Assembly (NCBI GenBank): GCA_963798795.1
Contig: CAWCUZ010000007.1
Span: forward strand, 124,001 to 188,000
DNA: 64,000 bases
Source of the DNA: CAWCUZ01 sp963798795
GTDB taxonomy: Bacteria; Acidobacteriota; Vicinamibacteria; Vicinamibacterales; SCN-69-37
Direction: 5' to 3'
A program made the position numbers and the translations under genes. Position 1 is the first letter of the stretch; each line of letters opens with the position of its first letter. The notes under the pieces were generated by a model. The model had not been told where the DNA came from and searched no databases. It worked only from the letters and a program-made list of their open reading frames with translations. Shown here in pieces: positions 25,574 to 34,888 of this stretch.

Positions 25574-26713
25574 CTAGCCCAGCACCTCGCGATAGAAGCT
25601 CTCGTACAACGGCACGATCTCGTCGTCGCAGAAACGTGAACGGACGCGGAACGATGCGCGTTCGGTGATGCGGGTGCGCAGTGCCGGGTCGCGGAGCACG
25701 GCAATCCCGCGCGCGATCATGCCGTCCACATCGTCCGGCTCGTGCAGGAATCCCGTCTCGCCGTCGTCGATCACTTCGGGCAGGCCGCCGACGCGTGAGG
25801 CGATGACCGTCACCTCGCAGGCCATCGCTTCGAGCGCCGCCATGCCGAAGCTCTCCTCGGCTGACGGCAGCAGAAAGAGGTCGGCCACCGACAGCCAGGG
25901 CACCAGGTCGGGCTGCTCGCCGGCGAACTCGACCGCGTCGGTGAGGCCGTACTCCCTGGCGAGCCGTTCCGCCATCGGGCGTTCGGGGCCGTCGCCCAGC
26001 ATGATCAGCTTCGCCCGGACCTCGCGGCGGATGCCGCGGAACAGGTCCATCACCACGTGGATGCGCTTGACCGGCCGGAAGTTCGACGCGTGCACGACGA
26101 TCGCCTCGAACTCGTCATCCTGGCACAGCTGCTGGCGGAACCCCGGGTCCGGCTGGCGCTGATAGACGGCGCAGTCGAGGAAGTTCGGAATCACGCGGAT
26201 GTCGTGCTTGATCCCGAGCGACTCGATCGTCTGACGCCGCAGGCTTTCCGACACGGCGGTGACGCCGTGCGACTGCTCGATCGAGAACGCGACGACGCGC
26301 TTGTACGACGGGTCGCTGCCGACGAGTGTGATGTCCGTCCCGTGCAGCGTGGTGACCGTGCGCGGCGGCCGGCGGCCGTTGCCGTCGGTGCTGAGAATCT
26401 GATCCGCCAGATACGCCGCGGTCGCGTGCGGCACGGCATAGTGCGCGTGAATGACGTCGAGCTTGCGCTCCCGCGCGACGCGCACGACGGTGTTCGTCAG
26501 CCCGAGCAGGTACTGCGGCTCGCGGAACAGCGGGTACGCGGGCGTCTCGACGCGCTCGAAGCTGAGCCCTGGAATCCCCGACCGCCACCGGAAGGGCAGC
26601 TCCGTGCTGATCAGGTGCACCTCGTGCTTGCGCAGCGCCAGGGCGCGCGCCAGCTCGGTCGCGACCACACCGCTGCCGCCCACCGAGGCGTAGCACAGGA
26701 GGCCGATCCTCAT
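25574..26713 (-). CDS. bshA: N-acetyl-alpha-D-glucosaminyl L-malate synthase BshA
   Basis: GT4 glycosyltransferase of 379 residues that makes GlcNAc-malate, the first step of bacillithiol synthesis. Characteristic features: MRIGLLCYASVGGSGVVATELA (N-terminal Rossmann Gly loop), HAHYAVPHATAAYLA, TLHGTDITLVG, ASNFRPVKRI and the nucleotide-sugar E-x7-E motif in SAEESFGMAALEAMACE. It overlaps bshB1 by 4 bases (ATGA). No bshC is in the window. No frameshift here, although neighbouring genes are damaged. Confidence 0.93.
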   Translation of the reverse strand: MRIGLLCYASVGGSGVVATELARALALRKHEVHLISTELPFRWRSGIPGLSFERVETPAYPLFREPQYLLGLTNTVVRVARERKLDVIHAHYAVPHATAAYLADQILSTDGNGRRPPRTVTTLHGTDITLVGSDPSYKRVVAFSIEQSHGVTAVSESLRRQTIESLGIKHDIRVIPNFLDCAVYQRQPDPGFRQQLCQDDEFEAIVVHASNFRPVKRIHVVMDLFRGIRREVRAKLIMLGDGPERPMAERLAREYGLTDAVEFAGEQPDLVPWLSVADLFLLPSAEESFGMAALEAMACEVTVIASRVGGLPEVIDDGETGFLHEPDDVDGMIARGIAVLRDPALRTRITERASFRVRSRFCDDEIVPLYESFYREVLG

Positions 26714-27417
26714 GCGCCCGTTTTCAGCACGCCGTCGCGCTGGATCGGCTCGCGGACCACGAAGCCCTCGGCGAAGGCGACGCCGGCGAGGGCCCCGAAC
26801 TGTGCGTCGCGGCTCTCGATGAGCTGGCGGAAGGTCGGATGCGTCAATCGCGTGCTGACGCCCGTCTCCGCGTCGGGATTGAACTGGCTCGTGTAGCAGG
26901 CGAGCGCCGCGCGCTTGCGCTCGTAGAACGCCGAGACATCCACGACGAACGACGCCGGCGCGCCGTCGTTGATGAAGTAGTAGCAGACCCATTCCGGCCG
27001 CCAGGGATCGTGCGCGGATTCGAGGCGGCGGAGACCACTTCTGAACACCGCCGTGCGCAGCGCCTCGCTCGCGCCGATGTGATCCGGATGCCGGTCCTGC
27101 CAGTAGGGGATCGCGACGCTGCGCGGCCGGTGACGCCGAATGACGTCGACCGCCGTGGCGACCAGCTCCGGCCGCGGGCCGATGTCGCCGTCCGGCCAGC
27201 CGAGGTTCTCGCGAAATGCCGCGCCGAGCAGCCGCGCCGCCGCCTGGGCCTCGCGCTGGCGATCCTCGGGCGTGCCGTTCGTCGCCAGTTCGCCGCGCGT
27301 CAGGTCGCAGAGCCCGACCACGTGTCCGGCCGCCGCGTGCCGCGCGATCGTGCCGGCCATGCCGATTTCCAGGTCGTCCGGATGGGGTCCGAAGACGAGC
27401 AGGTCCACCGAGGACAT
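26710..27417 (-). CDS. bshB1: Bacillithiol biosynthesis deacetylase BshB1
   Basis: LmbE/PIG-L type zinc deacetylase of 235 residues that removes the acetyl group from GlcNAc-malate. The metal motif PHPDDLE is at residues 11-17 and the second histidine motif in DRHPDHIGASEA. The ending HPTFRQLIESRDAQFGALAGVAFAEGF is characteristic of BshB1. First gene of the bshB1-bshA operon, divergent from the HtrA-like protease. Confidence 0.92.
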   Translation of the reverse strand: MSSVDLLVFGPHPDDLEIGMAGTIARHAAAGHVVGLCDLTRGELATNGTPEDRQREAQAAARLLGAAFRENLGWPDGDIGPRPELVATAVDVIRRHRPRSVAIPYWQDRHPDHIGASEALRTAVFRSGLRRLESAHDPWRPEWVCYYFINDGAPASFVVDVSAFYERKRAALACYTSQFNPDAETGVSTRLTHPTFRQLIESRDAQFGALAGVAFAEGFVVREPIQRDGVLKTGA

Positions 27418-27488
27418 GAATCACGACTATGCCAGATTCCACCCGAATGGGCGAGGCGCCGTGGGGAACGGCTCCGTACACTCGACGC

Positions 27489-28520
27489 ATGCGAACCACA
27501 CTGAGGGCCGCCGAAACCCGATCGGTCGACTCGCTGCACCACGACGCGCCGGACGCGGAGGCGCCGTTCGAGGTCGATCCGAGTGACGCCGATCTGCTGG
27601 ATGCCTACTCCCGTGCGGTGATCGGCGCCGTCGACACCGTCGGGCCCGCGGTGGTCAAGATCGACGTGGACCGTCGGGGCCGCGCAGGCCGGCGAGCTCC
27701 GGAGCCGGGCGGCTCCGGTTCGGGTTTCGTCTTCACGCCGGACGGCTTCATCCTCACGAACAGCCATGTCGTCGCGGGCGCAGAGGCGGTGACCGTCACG
27801 CTGCCAGACGGCCTGAGCCTGCGCGGTGATCTTGTCGGCGACGACCCGGACACCGACCTGGCCGTCGTCCGCATCGACGGCGGCCCGCTGCCGTGGGCGA
27901 GCCTTGGCGACTCGCGCGCCGTGCGGGTCGGCCAGGTCGCGATCGCGATTGGCAATCCATACGGCTTCCAGCACACGGTCACGAGCGGCGTCGTCAGCGC
28001 GCTCGGCCGATCGCTGCGCAGCCGGACCGGACGGCTGATCGATGGCCTCATTCAGACAGACGCCGCGCTCAATCCCGGCAACTCCGGTGGACCGTTGGTG
28101 ACGACGCGCGGCGAGGTGATTGGCGTGAACACCGCGACGATCCTGCCGGCGCAGGGGCTGTGCTTTGCCATCGGCAGCAACACGGCGCGCTTCGTGGCGT
28201 CGCGACTGGTTCGCGACGGCCGGATTCGGCGCAGCTACATCGGCGTGGCAGGGCAGCAGGTGCCGGTGCCACGCCGGCTCGCCCGGCACCACGCCCTCGG
28301 CGTCGAATCAGGCATCCTCGTTGTCTCCGTCGAGCCCAGCAGCCCGGCGCTCGTCGCCGGCCTCCGCCAGGGCGACGTTATCGTCGGCTTCGGCGACGAA
28401 CCGGTCGCCGGCGTGGACGAGCTGCACCGGCTGCTCACCGAGGAGCGGATCGGCGTGCCGGCGAGGGCGATGGTGTTGAGAGGCGCGGAACTGGTCGGGC
28501 TGGTGATCGTGCCGGTCTGA
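27489..28520 (+). CDS. S1C (HtrA/DegP-like) serine protease with PDZ domain
   Basis: The protein has 343 residues from the ATG at 27489; an ATG at 27429 in frame would add 20 residues, and neither has a clear ribosome-binding site. Complete triad: His93 in TNSHVV, Asp123 in DTDLAVV, Ser199 in GNSGGP. One C-terminal PDZ domain (about 255-340) has GILVVSVEPSSPALVAGLRQGDVIVGF. There is no signal peptide or membrane anchor, so it is probably cytoplasmic, unlike classical DegP. It is convergent with a LuxR-type regulator and lies near a catalytically degenerate paralogue. Confidence 0.88.
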   Translation: MRTTLRAAETRSVDSLHHDAPDAEAPFEVDPSDADLLDAYSRAVIGAVDTVGPAVVKIDVDRRGRAGRRAPEPGGSGSGFVFTPDGFILTNSHVVAGAEAVTVTLPDGLSLRGDLVGDDPDTDLAVVRIDGGPLPWASLGDSRAVRVGQVAIAIGNPYGFQHTVTSGVVSALGRSLRSRTGRLIDGLIQTDAALNPGNSGGPLVTTRGEVIGVNTATILPAQGLCFAIGSNTARFVASRLVRDGRIRRSYIGVAGQQVPVPRRLARHHALGVESGILVVSVEPSSPALVAGLRQGDVIVGFGDEPVAGVDELHRLLTEERIGVPARAMVLRGAELVGLVIVPV

Positions 28521-28522
28521 TC

Positions 28523-28981
28523 CTACAGTTCCACCAATCCCTGTCTGAGACCCTTGCGCACGGCCTCGGTGCGGTTGGCGGCGCCGAGCTTGCTGCAGAT
28601 CGACGCGACGTGGAACTTGACCGTCTGATCGCTGATGCCGAGACGCACCGCGATCGCCTTGTTCGGCAGGCCTTCCGCGAGCAGCGCCAGCACCTGGCGC
28701 TCGCGCGGCGTCAGCGGCTCGACTGCCTCATCGCGGGGCTGAAGCCCCGCGACTCCGGCGTGACGGGGCTGGGCGCGGGGCTCAAGCCCCGCGACTACGA
28801 CACCACCGTCGTCACCGGCCGGCGCGTCCCGGGACGCGACGAGGCACGCGTCCGCATCAGGATGCTCGCGCCAGGCCGACAGGATCGTCGCCGCTTCGCC
28901 GATGAGGTCCATCGATCCGGATGCAAGCGACGCGCGGACCCGTGCCCGATCCGCGGGACGACCGACGAGCACGACGCGCAT
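28523..28981 (-). CDS. LuxR/NarL-type regulator with degenerate receiver
   Basis: The protein has 152 residues. The C-terminal helix-turn-helix is typical of NarL/FixJ: LTPRERQVLALLAEGLPNKAIAVRLGISDQTVKFHVASICSKLGAANRTEAV. The N-terminal ~55 residues look like the remains of a receiver domain (MRVVLVGRPADRARVRASL), but the phosphoacceptor Asp region reads ACLVASRDAP and the domain is half length, so phosphorylation is unlikely. The linker is encoded by two REP-like palindromes. It starts 14 bases after the pseudo-HtrA gene and probably shares its transcript. Confidence 0.85.
   Translation of the reverse strand: MRVVLVGRPADRARVRASLASGSMDLIGEAATILSAWREHPDADACLVASRDAPAGDDGGVVVAGLEPRAQPRHAGVAGLQPRDEAVEPLTPRERQVLALLAEGLPNKAIAVRLGISDQTVKFHVASICSKLGAANRTEAVRKGLRQGLVEL
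28733..28793. repeat. Two REP-like palindromes inside the regulator's linker codons
   Basis: GCGGGGCT / AGCCCCGC arms (28733-28750) and CGCGGGGCT / AGCCCCGCG arms (28774-28793), each with a 2-base loop and each followed by GACT. Such GCGGGGCT-AGCCCCGC units are normally intergenic. Here both lie in frame between the receiver remnant and the HTH and are translated as V-A-G-L-x-P-R repeats. Confidence 0.85.
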
Positions 28982-28995
28982 GAGAACAGGCTACG

Positions 28996-29922
28996 TCAGT
29001 CGCCTGCGTGCCGGTGCCCCGGATTCGATTCGGACCGTTCGGCCGGTGTGACAGTCAGGTCGACCGCCGTGCCGCCGCGCAGAATTCGAACCGGCACGGC
29101 TCGTCCGACGCGATCGCCGCGCAGCAGATCGAGCAGATCCTCGGGCGAGACCACTCCTTCGCCATCGAAGCTGACGATCACGTCGCCGACGAGGAGACCC
29201 CCGGCGTCAGCCGGCGTCTCGGCGCCGACGTTCACGACGAGCAGGGCGGCTTCGGGACCGCCGGCGCCGCGCTGGCGGTCGGTGAGTCGCACCGGCTGAC
29301 CGGCAATGCCGATGTAGCCGCGCTTCAGTCCTCCGTGCGCCCGAAGTGTCGCGGCCGTCTCCCACGCGATCGACGTGGGAATCACGACGCCGAGGCCGCG
29401 GATGGCCGCCGCCGTGGCGACACCCATGAGGCCGCCGTCCACGTCCACGAACGCGCCGCCCGAGAACCCTTCGTGCATCGGCGCCGTGGTGCGAATCACC
29501 TGCGCGATGCCGCGGCCCCGCCACGTCGGGAGCGGTCCGCCGATGACGGCGATGTTGCCGACGCTGGCGGTGATGTTGTTGCTCCACGACCGTGCGATGG
29601 CCACCGCGAGATGGCCCACGCGCGCGGGCCGCTCGGCCACCCGCACGGCCGGCAGATTCAGGTCCGGCACGTGCAGCAGCGCCAGGCCCGTCGCCGGATC
29701 CCACCCGGTCAACTCCGCCGTGATCGTGCGGGCATCGTCCGTCCGCACCTGCGGCCCGTCCTCCCGGCCGATCGATCGCATCGTCGTGAGCACGCGGTCC
29801 GTGTCGTAGACGAGTCCGCTGCACGGCCGCCGACGTCCATGCACCTGCACGACGGACTGGCTCACGGCGGAGACGATGTCGGCGAGGCCATCGGAAAAAG
29901 AAAAAAGAGAGGTGTCGCTCAT
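28996..29922 (-). CDS. HtrA-like pseudoprotease with PDZ domain
   Basis: The protein has 308 residues from the ATG at 29922 (MSDTSLFSFSDGLADIV); a longer frame from 29958 is less likely. It aligns with the S1C fold and a C-terminal PDZ domain (LLVVNVGAETPADAGGLLVGDVIVSF). The catalytic His region reads LTTMRSIGR and the Asp region DPATGLALL, so His and Asp are missing; only Ser154 in GFSGG remains. It probably acts as a peptide-binding or regulatory partner, perhaps of the active HtrA nearby. That role is inferred. Confidence 0.83.
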   Translation of the reverse strand: MSDTSLFSFSDGLADIVSAVSQSVVQVHGRRRPCSGLVYDTDRVLTTMRSIGREDGPQVRTDDARTITAELTGWDPATGLALLHVPDLNLPAVRVAERPARVGHLAVAIARSWSNNITASVGNIAVIGGPLPTWRGRGIAQVIRTTAPMHEGFSGGAFVDVDGGLMGVATAAAIRGLGVVIPTSIAWETAATLRAHGGLKRGYIGIAGQPVRLTDRQRGAGGPEAALLVVNVGAETPADAGGLLVGDVIVSFDGEGVVSPEDLLDLLRGDRVGRAVPVRILRGGTAVDLTVTPAERSESNPGHRHAGD

Positions 29923-30021
29923 GGGATTGATTCTGGCAGCGCGCTCGTGCGGGCACATCGCCCATCCGGGCAGGGAGTGTTCGCGGCCTGCGTGGTGATC
30001 GCCGTCTGATATTCTCCAGCC

Positions 30022-31443
30022 ATGGGCCCTGCGACGTTTCCAACGGCTCTCCTGATCGCCGTGGCGCTGGCCGCGGCCGGCGGTCCACCGATGCAGACTT
30101 CACCTACGCCTCCGACCTCGACCCAGACCGGCGTGCTCAGCGCCACCGAGCGGGCGCTCGCGAGTTACGTGGACGCGCACAATCCCGAGGCGCTGGCGCT
30201 CCTCGAGCGTGCCGTCAACATCAACAGCGGCACCGAGCATCTCGCGGGCGTGCGCGCAGGTCGGCGCACATCTTCCGCGCGGAGTTCGACGCGCTCGGGT
30301 TCAGACGCGCTGGGTCGACGGCAGCGGCGTGGAACCGCGCCGGGCACCTCGTCGCGGAACACCCCGGAACCGGGCCGCGCCTGCTGCTCATCGGCCACCT
30401 CGACACCGTCTTTGCCGCCGACAGCCCGTTCCAGACGGTGGAGCACCTCGACGCGAACACCGCGCGCGGACCCGGCATCATCGACATGAAGGGCGGCGAC
30501 GTCATCATCGTCCAGGCGCTGAAGGCGCTGCAGTCCGCCGGCCTGCTGACGACGATGAACGTGGTCGTGGTGATGACGGGCGACGAGGAGGCGCCGGGCC
30601 GGCCGCTGTCGATGGCCCGCGCGGCGCTCGTCGACGCGGCGCGACGGCGCCGACGTCGCGATCGGCTTCGAGGACGGCGACGGCGATCCGACGCACGCCG
30701 TCATCGGCGCGCCGCGGCGCCACGAACTGGCGGCTGACCGTCACCGGCACGCCCGCGCACTCGTCGCAGATCTTCCGTGAAGACATCGGCGCCGGGCGCC
30801 ATCTACGAGGCCGCGCGCATCCTCCAGACGCGTTCCGCGAGCGTCTCGCCACGAAGCCGCATCTGACCTTCAACCCCGGCGCGATCGTCGGCGGCACGGA
30901 AGTGGAACTGGACGGCGAGCAGGCGCGCGGCACCGCGTTCGGCAAGACCAACGTCATCGCCGAGCACGCCGCTGGTCACGGGCGACCTGCGCGCGCTGAC
31001 GAACGAGCAGTTTGCGCGCGCGCGAACAGACGATGCAGGCGATTGTCGGCGGCGTCGCTGCCGCACACGTCGGCGACGATCGTGTTCGACGAGGGCTATC
31101 CGCCGCTCGCGCCGACCGACGGCAACGCGCCGGCTGCTCGCCGATCTACGACGCGCGCCAGCCAGGACCTCGGGCTCGGCCCGGTCGAGGCGGTCAGCCC
31201 GGACAAGGCCGGCGCGGCGGACGTCTCGTTCGTCGCCGGTCACGTGCCGATGATCATCGATGCGCGTCGGGCTCAAGGGCCACGACGACCACACCGTCGG
31301 ACGAGACGGCCGATCTGACGACGCTGCCGGTTCAGATCAAGCGCGCGGCGGTCACGCTGGCGCGGCTGGCGGCGGGCGCGGGCCGGCGCGATCGTCCGGA
31401 ATCAGACCGTCAGGCCCTGGAACCCGGATCCGTCGTAAGATGA
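30022..31443 (+). CDS. M20 family metallopeptidase, CPG2/glutamate carboxypeptidase-like (frameshifted)
   Basis: About 474 codons. The signal peptide (ALLIAVALAAAGG) is followed by ALLERAVNINSGTEHLAGV. Metal-ligand motifs occur in successive frames: GHLDTVF, GPGIIDMKGGDVII, MTGDEEAPG and the C-terminal LKGHDDHTV. Between them are NWRLTVTGTPAHSSQIF (dimerisation region) and FNPGAIVGGTEVELDG. At least six apparent indels lie between 30260 and 31265. The family removes C-terminal glutamate from folate- or peptide-like substrates; the true substrate is unknown. Exported, single-gene unit, divergent from the pseudo-HtrA. Confidence 0.82.
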
Positions 31444-31526
31444 GCGGCTGTTCAATCTCGGGCCGCGATACTGGTCAGGGAGTATGCTGAAGGGATGGGC
31501 CGCGCCCCCGGCGGCCGGAGTCATTG

Positions 31527-33076
31527 ATGAAGATCTGCCTGATCGCGCCCAAGAATCCGGAGTCGTTCTGGACGTTCGACCGCATCCTGCCCAGCCTCAA
31601 CAAGAAGTGCGTGTTCCCGAACCTGTCGCTGCCGACCGTGGCGGGCATCACGCCGCGGGAGCACGAGGTCGTGCTGTGCGACGAGAACGTCGAGGCGATC
31701 GACTTCGACATCGACGCCGACATCATCGGCCTCGACCGGCTACGTGATCCACAAGCGCGCATCCTCGAGCTGGCGGCCGAGTTCCGGCGCCGCGGGAAGT
31801 TCGTCGTCGCCGGCGGGCCGCTGGCCTCGCTGTGCCCGGAGGAGCTGCGCGACAACGTCGACGTCGTGTTCGTGGACGAGGCCGAGTACACCTGGCCGCA
31901 GTTCCTGAAGGACTACGAGGCGGGCGACTGGAAGGCGGAGTACCGGCAGGACGAGAAGCCGAGCATGCACGACTCGCCGCTGCCGCGCTTCGACCTGCTG
32001 AAGATCGACCAGTACCGCAGCATGACGATCCAGTTCACCCGCGGCTGTCCGTTCACCTGCGAGTTCTGCGACATCATCGTCATGTACGGCCGCCGGCCGC
32101 GCGCCAAGACGGTCGGCGCAGGTGATGGCGGAGATCGACGGAGATCCACCGCCTCGGCGCGCGCAACATCTTCGTCGTCGACGACAACTTCATCGGCAAC
32201 AAGAAGGAAGCCAAGCAGCTGCTGACCGCCATCATCGAGTGGCAGAGGGCGCACGACTACCCGATCGAGTTCATGACCGAGGTCTCGCTCAACGTGTCGC
32301 AGGACGACGAGCTGCTGGCGCTGATGCGGCAGGCGAACTTCACGACGATCTTCATCGGCATCGAGTCGCCGCGCGCTGCCAGCCTCGAGGAGACGCAAGA
32401 AGAAGCAGAACCTGCGCGAGAGCCTGCTCGACTCGGTGCACCGCATCCAGCGCGCGGGCATGGAGGTGATGGCCGGGATGATCGTCGGCTTCGACCACGA
32501 CGACCCGCCGATCTTCGAGGAGCAGTTCCGGTTCATCCAGGACGCGCGGATTCCGGTGTCGATGACCGGCATGCTGAACGCCGTGCCCAAGACGCCGCTG
32601 TACAAGCGGCTGAAGGACGCCGGGCGGCTGGTGGCCGAGTCGGTCGGCGACCAGTTCGTGCTGACGAACATCATGCCGCAGGGCATGTCGCGCGGCGCGA
32701 GCTCTACGAGGGCTACAAGCGGCTGCTGCAGCGGCTCTACAGCTACCGCAACTACCGCCGGCGCGTGATGCAGCTCATCCTGCAACAAGGGCGCGCAGAT
32801 CGAGAGCCAGCATCGTCGCGAGCCGGCAGGACCTGCTGATCTTCGCTGCGCGTGCTGTGGACGTGCGTGCTGCGCGCCTCGCCGCGGCGCGCCTGGCTGA
32901 CGCTGTCGCTGATGGTCGAGACGCTGCTGCGGCGGCCCGCGCGCGCTTCCGCGAGGCGATCACGCCTCGCGCTCATGCACAAGCACCTGTACGAGTACAT
33001 GCGCGACACCTGCCGGAAGCTCGAAGAGGTCGTCCAGGAAATCGGCATGGCCAAGGCGCTCCCCGACGGCGCCTAG
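31527..33076 (+). CDS. B12-binding-domain radical SAM protein, DUF4070 type (frameshifted)
   Basis: The N-terminal cobalamin-binding-like Rossmann domain (MKICLIAPKNPESFWTF…FVVAGGPLASLCPEEL) precedes a radical SAM core with the cluster motif C-P-F-T-C-E-F-C (CX3CX2C) and IFVVDDNFIGNKKEAK. The C-terminal part (YEGYKRLLQRLYSYRNYRRR…LMHKHLYEYMRDTCRKLEE) resembles DUF4070. ATG start at 31527 with GGAG 8 bases upstream. Indels lie near 31735, 32115, 32395, 32700, 32790, 32840 and 32960. Substrate unknown; relatives methylate or rearrange lipids and other metabolites. Confidence 0.83.
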
Positions 33077-33085
33077 CCAGGCGGC

Positions 33086-33178
33086 CTGCCTCGACCGGGC
33101 CGGCGGGGCAGTCCCTGTCGGGCGGCTTCTTCACACTGGGCGATCTGCCTCGACCGGGCCAGCGGGTCAGTCCCGGTA
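33086..33178. repeat. Direct repeat, 59-base period, downstream of the radical SAM gene
   Basis: Two ~34-base copies beginning CTGCCTCGACCGGGCC (33086 and 33145), about 85-90% alike by eye, followed by GGGGACAGACCCGG. No gene is visible in 33077-33201. Confidence 0.75.
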
Positions 33179-33201
33179 GATCGGGGACAGACCCGGCTCG
33201 G

Positions 33202-34526
33202 TCAGGCGTACTTGGTCACCATCCAGCCGATCCCGCCGCCATCGCGAGCAGCGCCGCCGCCACCAGGAACGCGCGCGCCCGGCACGTGCCAGTCGCGGAG
33301 CGATCCAATCGACACCGCGAAGATCACCGTGAAAGACGCCGGCCCGAGCATGCCGGTGATGCCCATGAGGCTCGCTCAGCGCGCCCTGCAGACTGGCCCT
33401 GCTCGGACGGATCGACGCGACGCGTCATCAGGCTCTGCGCCGACGGACCGTACAGCCCCCAGATCGCCATGATCGGAATGCCGGCGAGGAACACAGCCGC
33501 CGGTCGGCGCGATCCCGTAGATCGCGAACCCGGCGGCGCCGCACGACCAGGCCGGTGACAAGGGCGCGCCGTTCGCCGAACCGCGACACGATCGGGCCCA
33601 CCAGGCCCCCCTGGACGATCAGCAAACTGACGCCGACGAGCGCGAGCGACAGGCCGACCTGCCCCGAATCCCAGCCGTACCGGTAGCCCACGTACAGCAC
33701 GAACACGTTCTGCAGCGACTGGTGCGCGAACTTGTAGATGAAGTCGACGAGGCCGAAGCCGAGCAGGCCCGGACGGGAGCGCAGCAGGCTGAGCGAGCCG
33801 ATCGGATTGGCGCGCTTCCAGTCGATCGGGCGGCGCCGTTCGGGCGGCAGCGACTCGGGCAAAATGAACACGCCGTACATCGCGTTGGCGAGCTGAAAAG
33901 ACGGCTGCAGCCCAGAAGGGCAGGCGCAGCCCCGACTTGCCGAGCAGACCGCCCACGGCCGGGCCGAGCACGAAGCCGAGTCCGAACGCCGCGCCGAGCA
34001 GGCCGAACGCCTTGGCGCGTTTCTCGGGCGCGGTGACGTCGGCGATGTACGCGAATGCCGCGGGCACGCTCGCCGCCGTGACGCCCGAGATGACTCGTCC
34101 GACGAACAGCCACCCCAGGCTGGGCGCGACCGCCATCAGCACGTAGTCGAGGCCCAGGCCGAAGTTCGACAGCAGCACCACCTTGCGCCGGCCCACGTGG
34201 TCCGAGACGGCGCCGATGACCGGCGACGCGACAAACTGCATCGCCGCCCACACGGTGCCGAACAGGCCGAGCGTTTCGGCCGCGCGCGCCGTGTCGCCGC
34301 CGCGGAAGATCTGGATGAGCTCGGGCAGCACCGGAATGACCATGCCCAGGGCGAGCATGTCGAGCATGACGGTCACGAAGATGAAGATGGCCGCCGCGCG
34401 GCGTGACGGGTTGGGTGCGGGGTGCGGAGTGCCGGGTGCGGGGTGCGGAGTGCCGGGTGCGGGGTGCGGAGTGCTCGAGGACGAGTCTCCGGAGTCGGGC
34501 CGGTCGGGCGGGGGCTGATTCGTCAC
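33202..34526 (-). CDS. MFS transporter, DHA1/TetA-like drug or sugar efflux (frameshifted)
   Basis: GTG start at 34526. After a Pro-rich leader the 12-helix transporter begins with FIFVTVMLDMLALGMVIPVLPELI. The signature loop GAVSDHVGRRKVVLLSN and the segment AYIADVTAPEKRAKAFGLLGAAFGLGFVLGPAVGG are diagnostic. The second half lies in other frames (MYGVFILPESLPPE, LLGFGLVDFIYKFAHQSLQNVFVLY), ending W-M-V-T-K-Y-A. Indels lie near 33890, 33545, 33500, 33385 and 33285. The leader contains three T-P-H-P-A-P-G units encoded by an intergenic-type repeat, so the native start may lie further in. Confidence 0.82.
34413..34475. repeat. Three 21-base repeats encoding the MFS N-terminal leader
   Basis: Head-to-tail copies of a 21-base unit containing GGGTGCGGGGTGCGGAGTGC at 34413, 34434 and 34455. 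On the minus strand they encode T-P-H-P-A-P-G three times. Related CACCCCGCACCCCGCAC sequence continues at 34575-34597 outside the gene. Confidence 0.85.
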
Positions 34527-34596
34527 GCAGGCGCGGTCAGCGCTCAGGGCTGAGCGCGCGGTCGCCGCTCACCAGCCAGCACCCCGCACCCCGCAC

Positions 34597-34833
34597 TTAT
34601 TCCTCCGGCGCCGCATACACCGCGTAGTTGTCCAGCAGACTCCGCGCCTGGTCGAGATCGGATTCGCGCACGAGCAACTCGATGCCGCGCATCCAGAGCG
34701 CCTGCTGCACGCCGCCGCAATCGTCCGAATGGATGAAGGCAGGAAGGTCGGCGGCCTCGAGCACCGACTGCGCCAGCTCCGCCTCGATGCGGTTGTAGAA
34801 GCTGCGGACGGTCACGAAGCCGGCCGGGGGCAT
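34597..34833 (-). CDS. DUF2007-type putative signal-transducing protein
   Basis: The protein has 78 residues. FVTVRSFYNRIEAELAQSVLEAADLPAFIHSDD followed by GIELLVRESDLDQARSLLD matches the small DUF2007 family (PF09413), a ferredoxin-like fold also found fused to rubredoxin- or zinc-containing proteins. No cofactor ligands are evident here. Single gene, with no operon partner. Confidence 0.85.
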   Translation of the reverse strand: MPPAGFVTVRSFYNRIEAELAQSVLEAADLPAFIHSDDCGGVQQALWMRGIELLVRESDLDQARSLLDNYAVYAAPEE

Positions 34834-34845
34834 AGGGAGATTATA

Positions 34846-34888
34846 GGTCCCTCGGGTCCGTCGGGTCCGTCGGGTCCCTCAGGTCCGG
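34846..34888. repeat. 9-base GGTCCSTCG tandem repeat
   Basis: Units GGTCCCTCG, GGTCCGTCG twice, GGTCCCTCA and a partial GGTCCGG lie just upstream of the DUF2007 gene start. From 34914 to 34963 several CGATTG / GATTGCC words follow, another simple repeat class. No gene in 34834-35013. Confidence 0.8.

Noticed and set aside
28733..28793. Intrinsic terminators in the GCGGGGCT palindromes
   Set aside because: They lie inside a coding region and lack a T-run.
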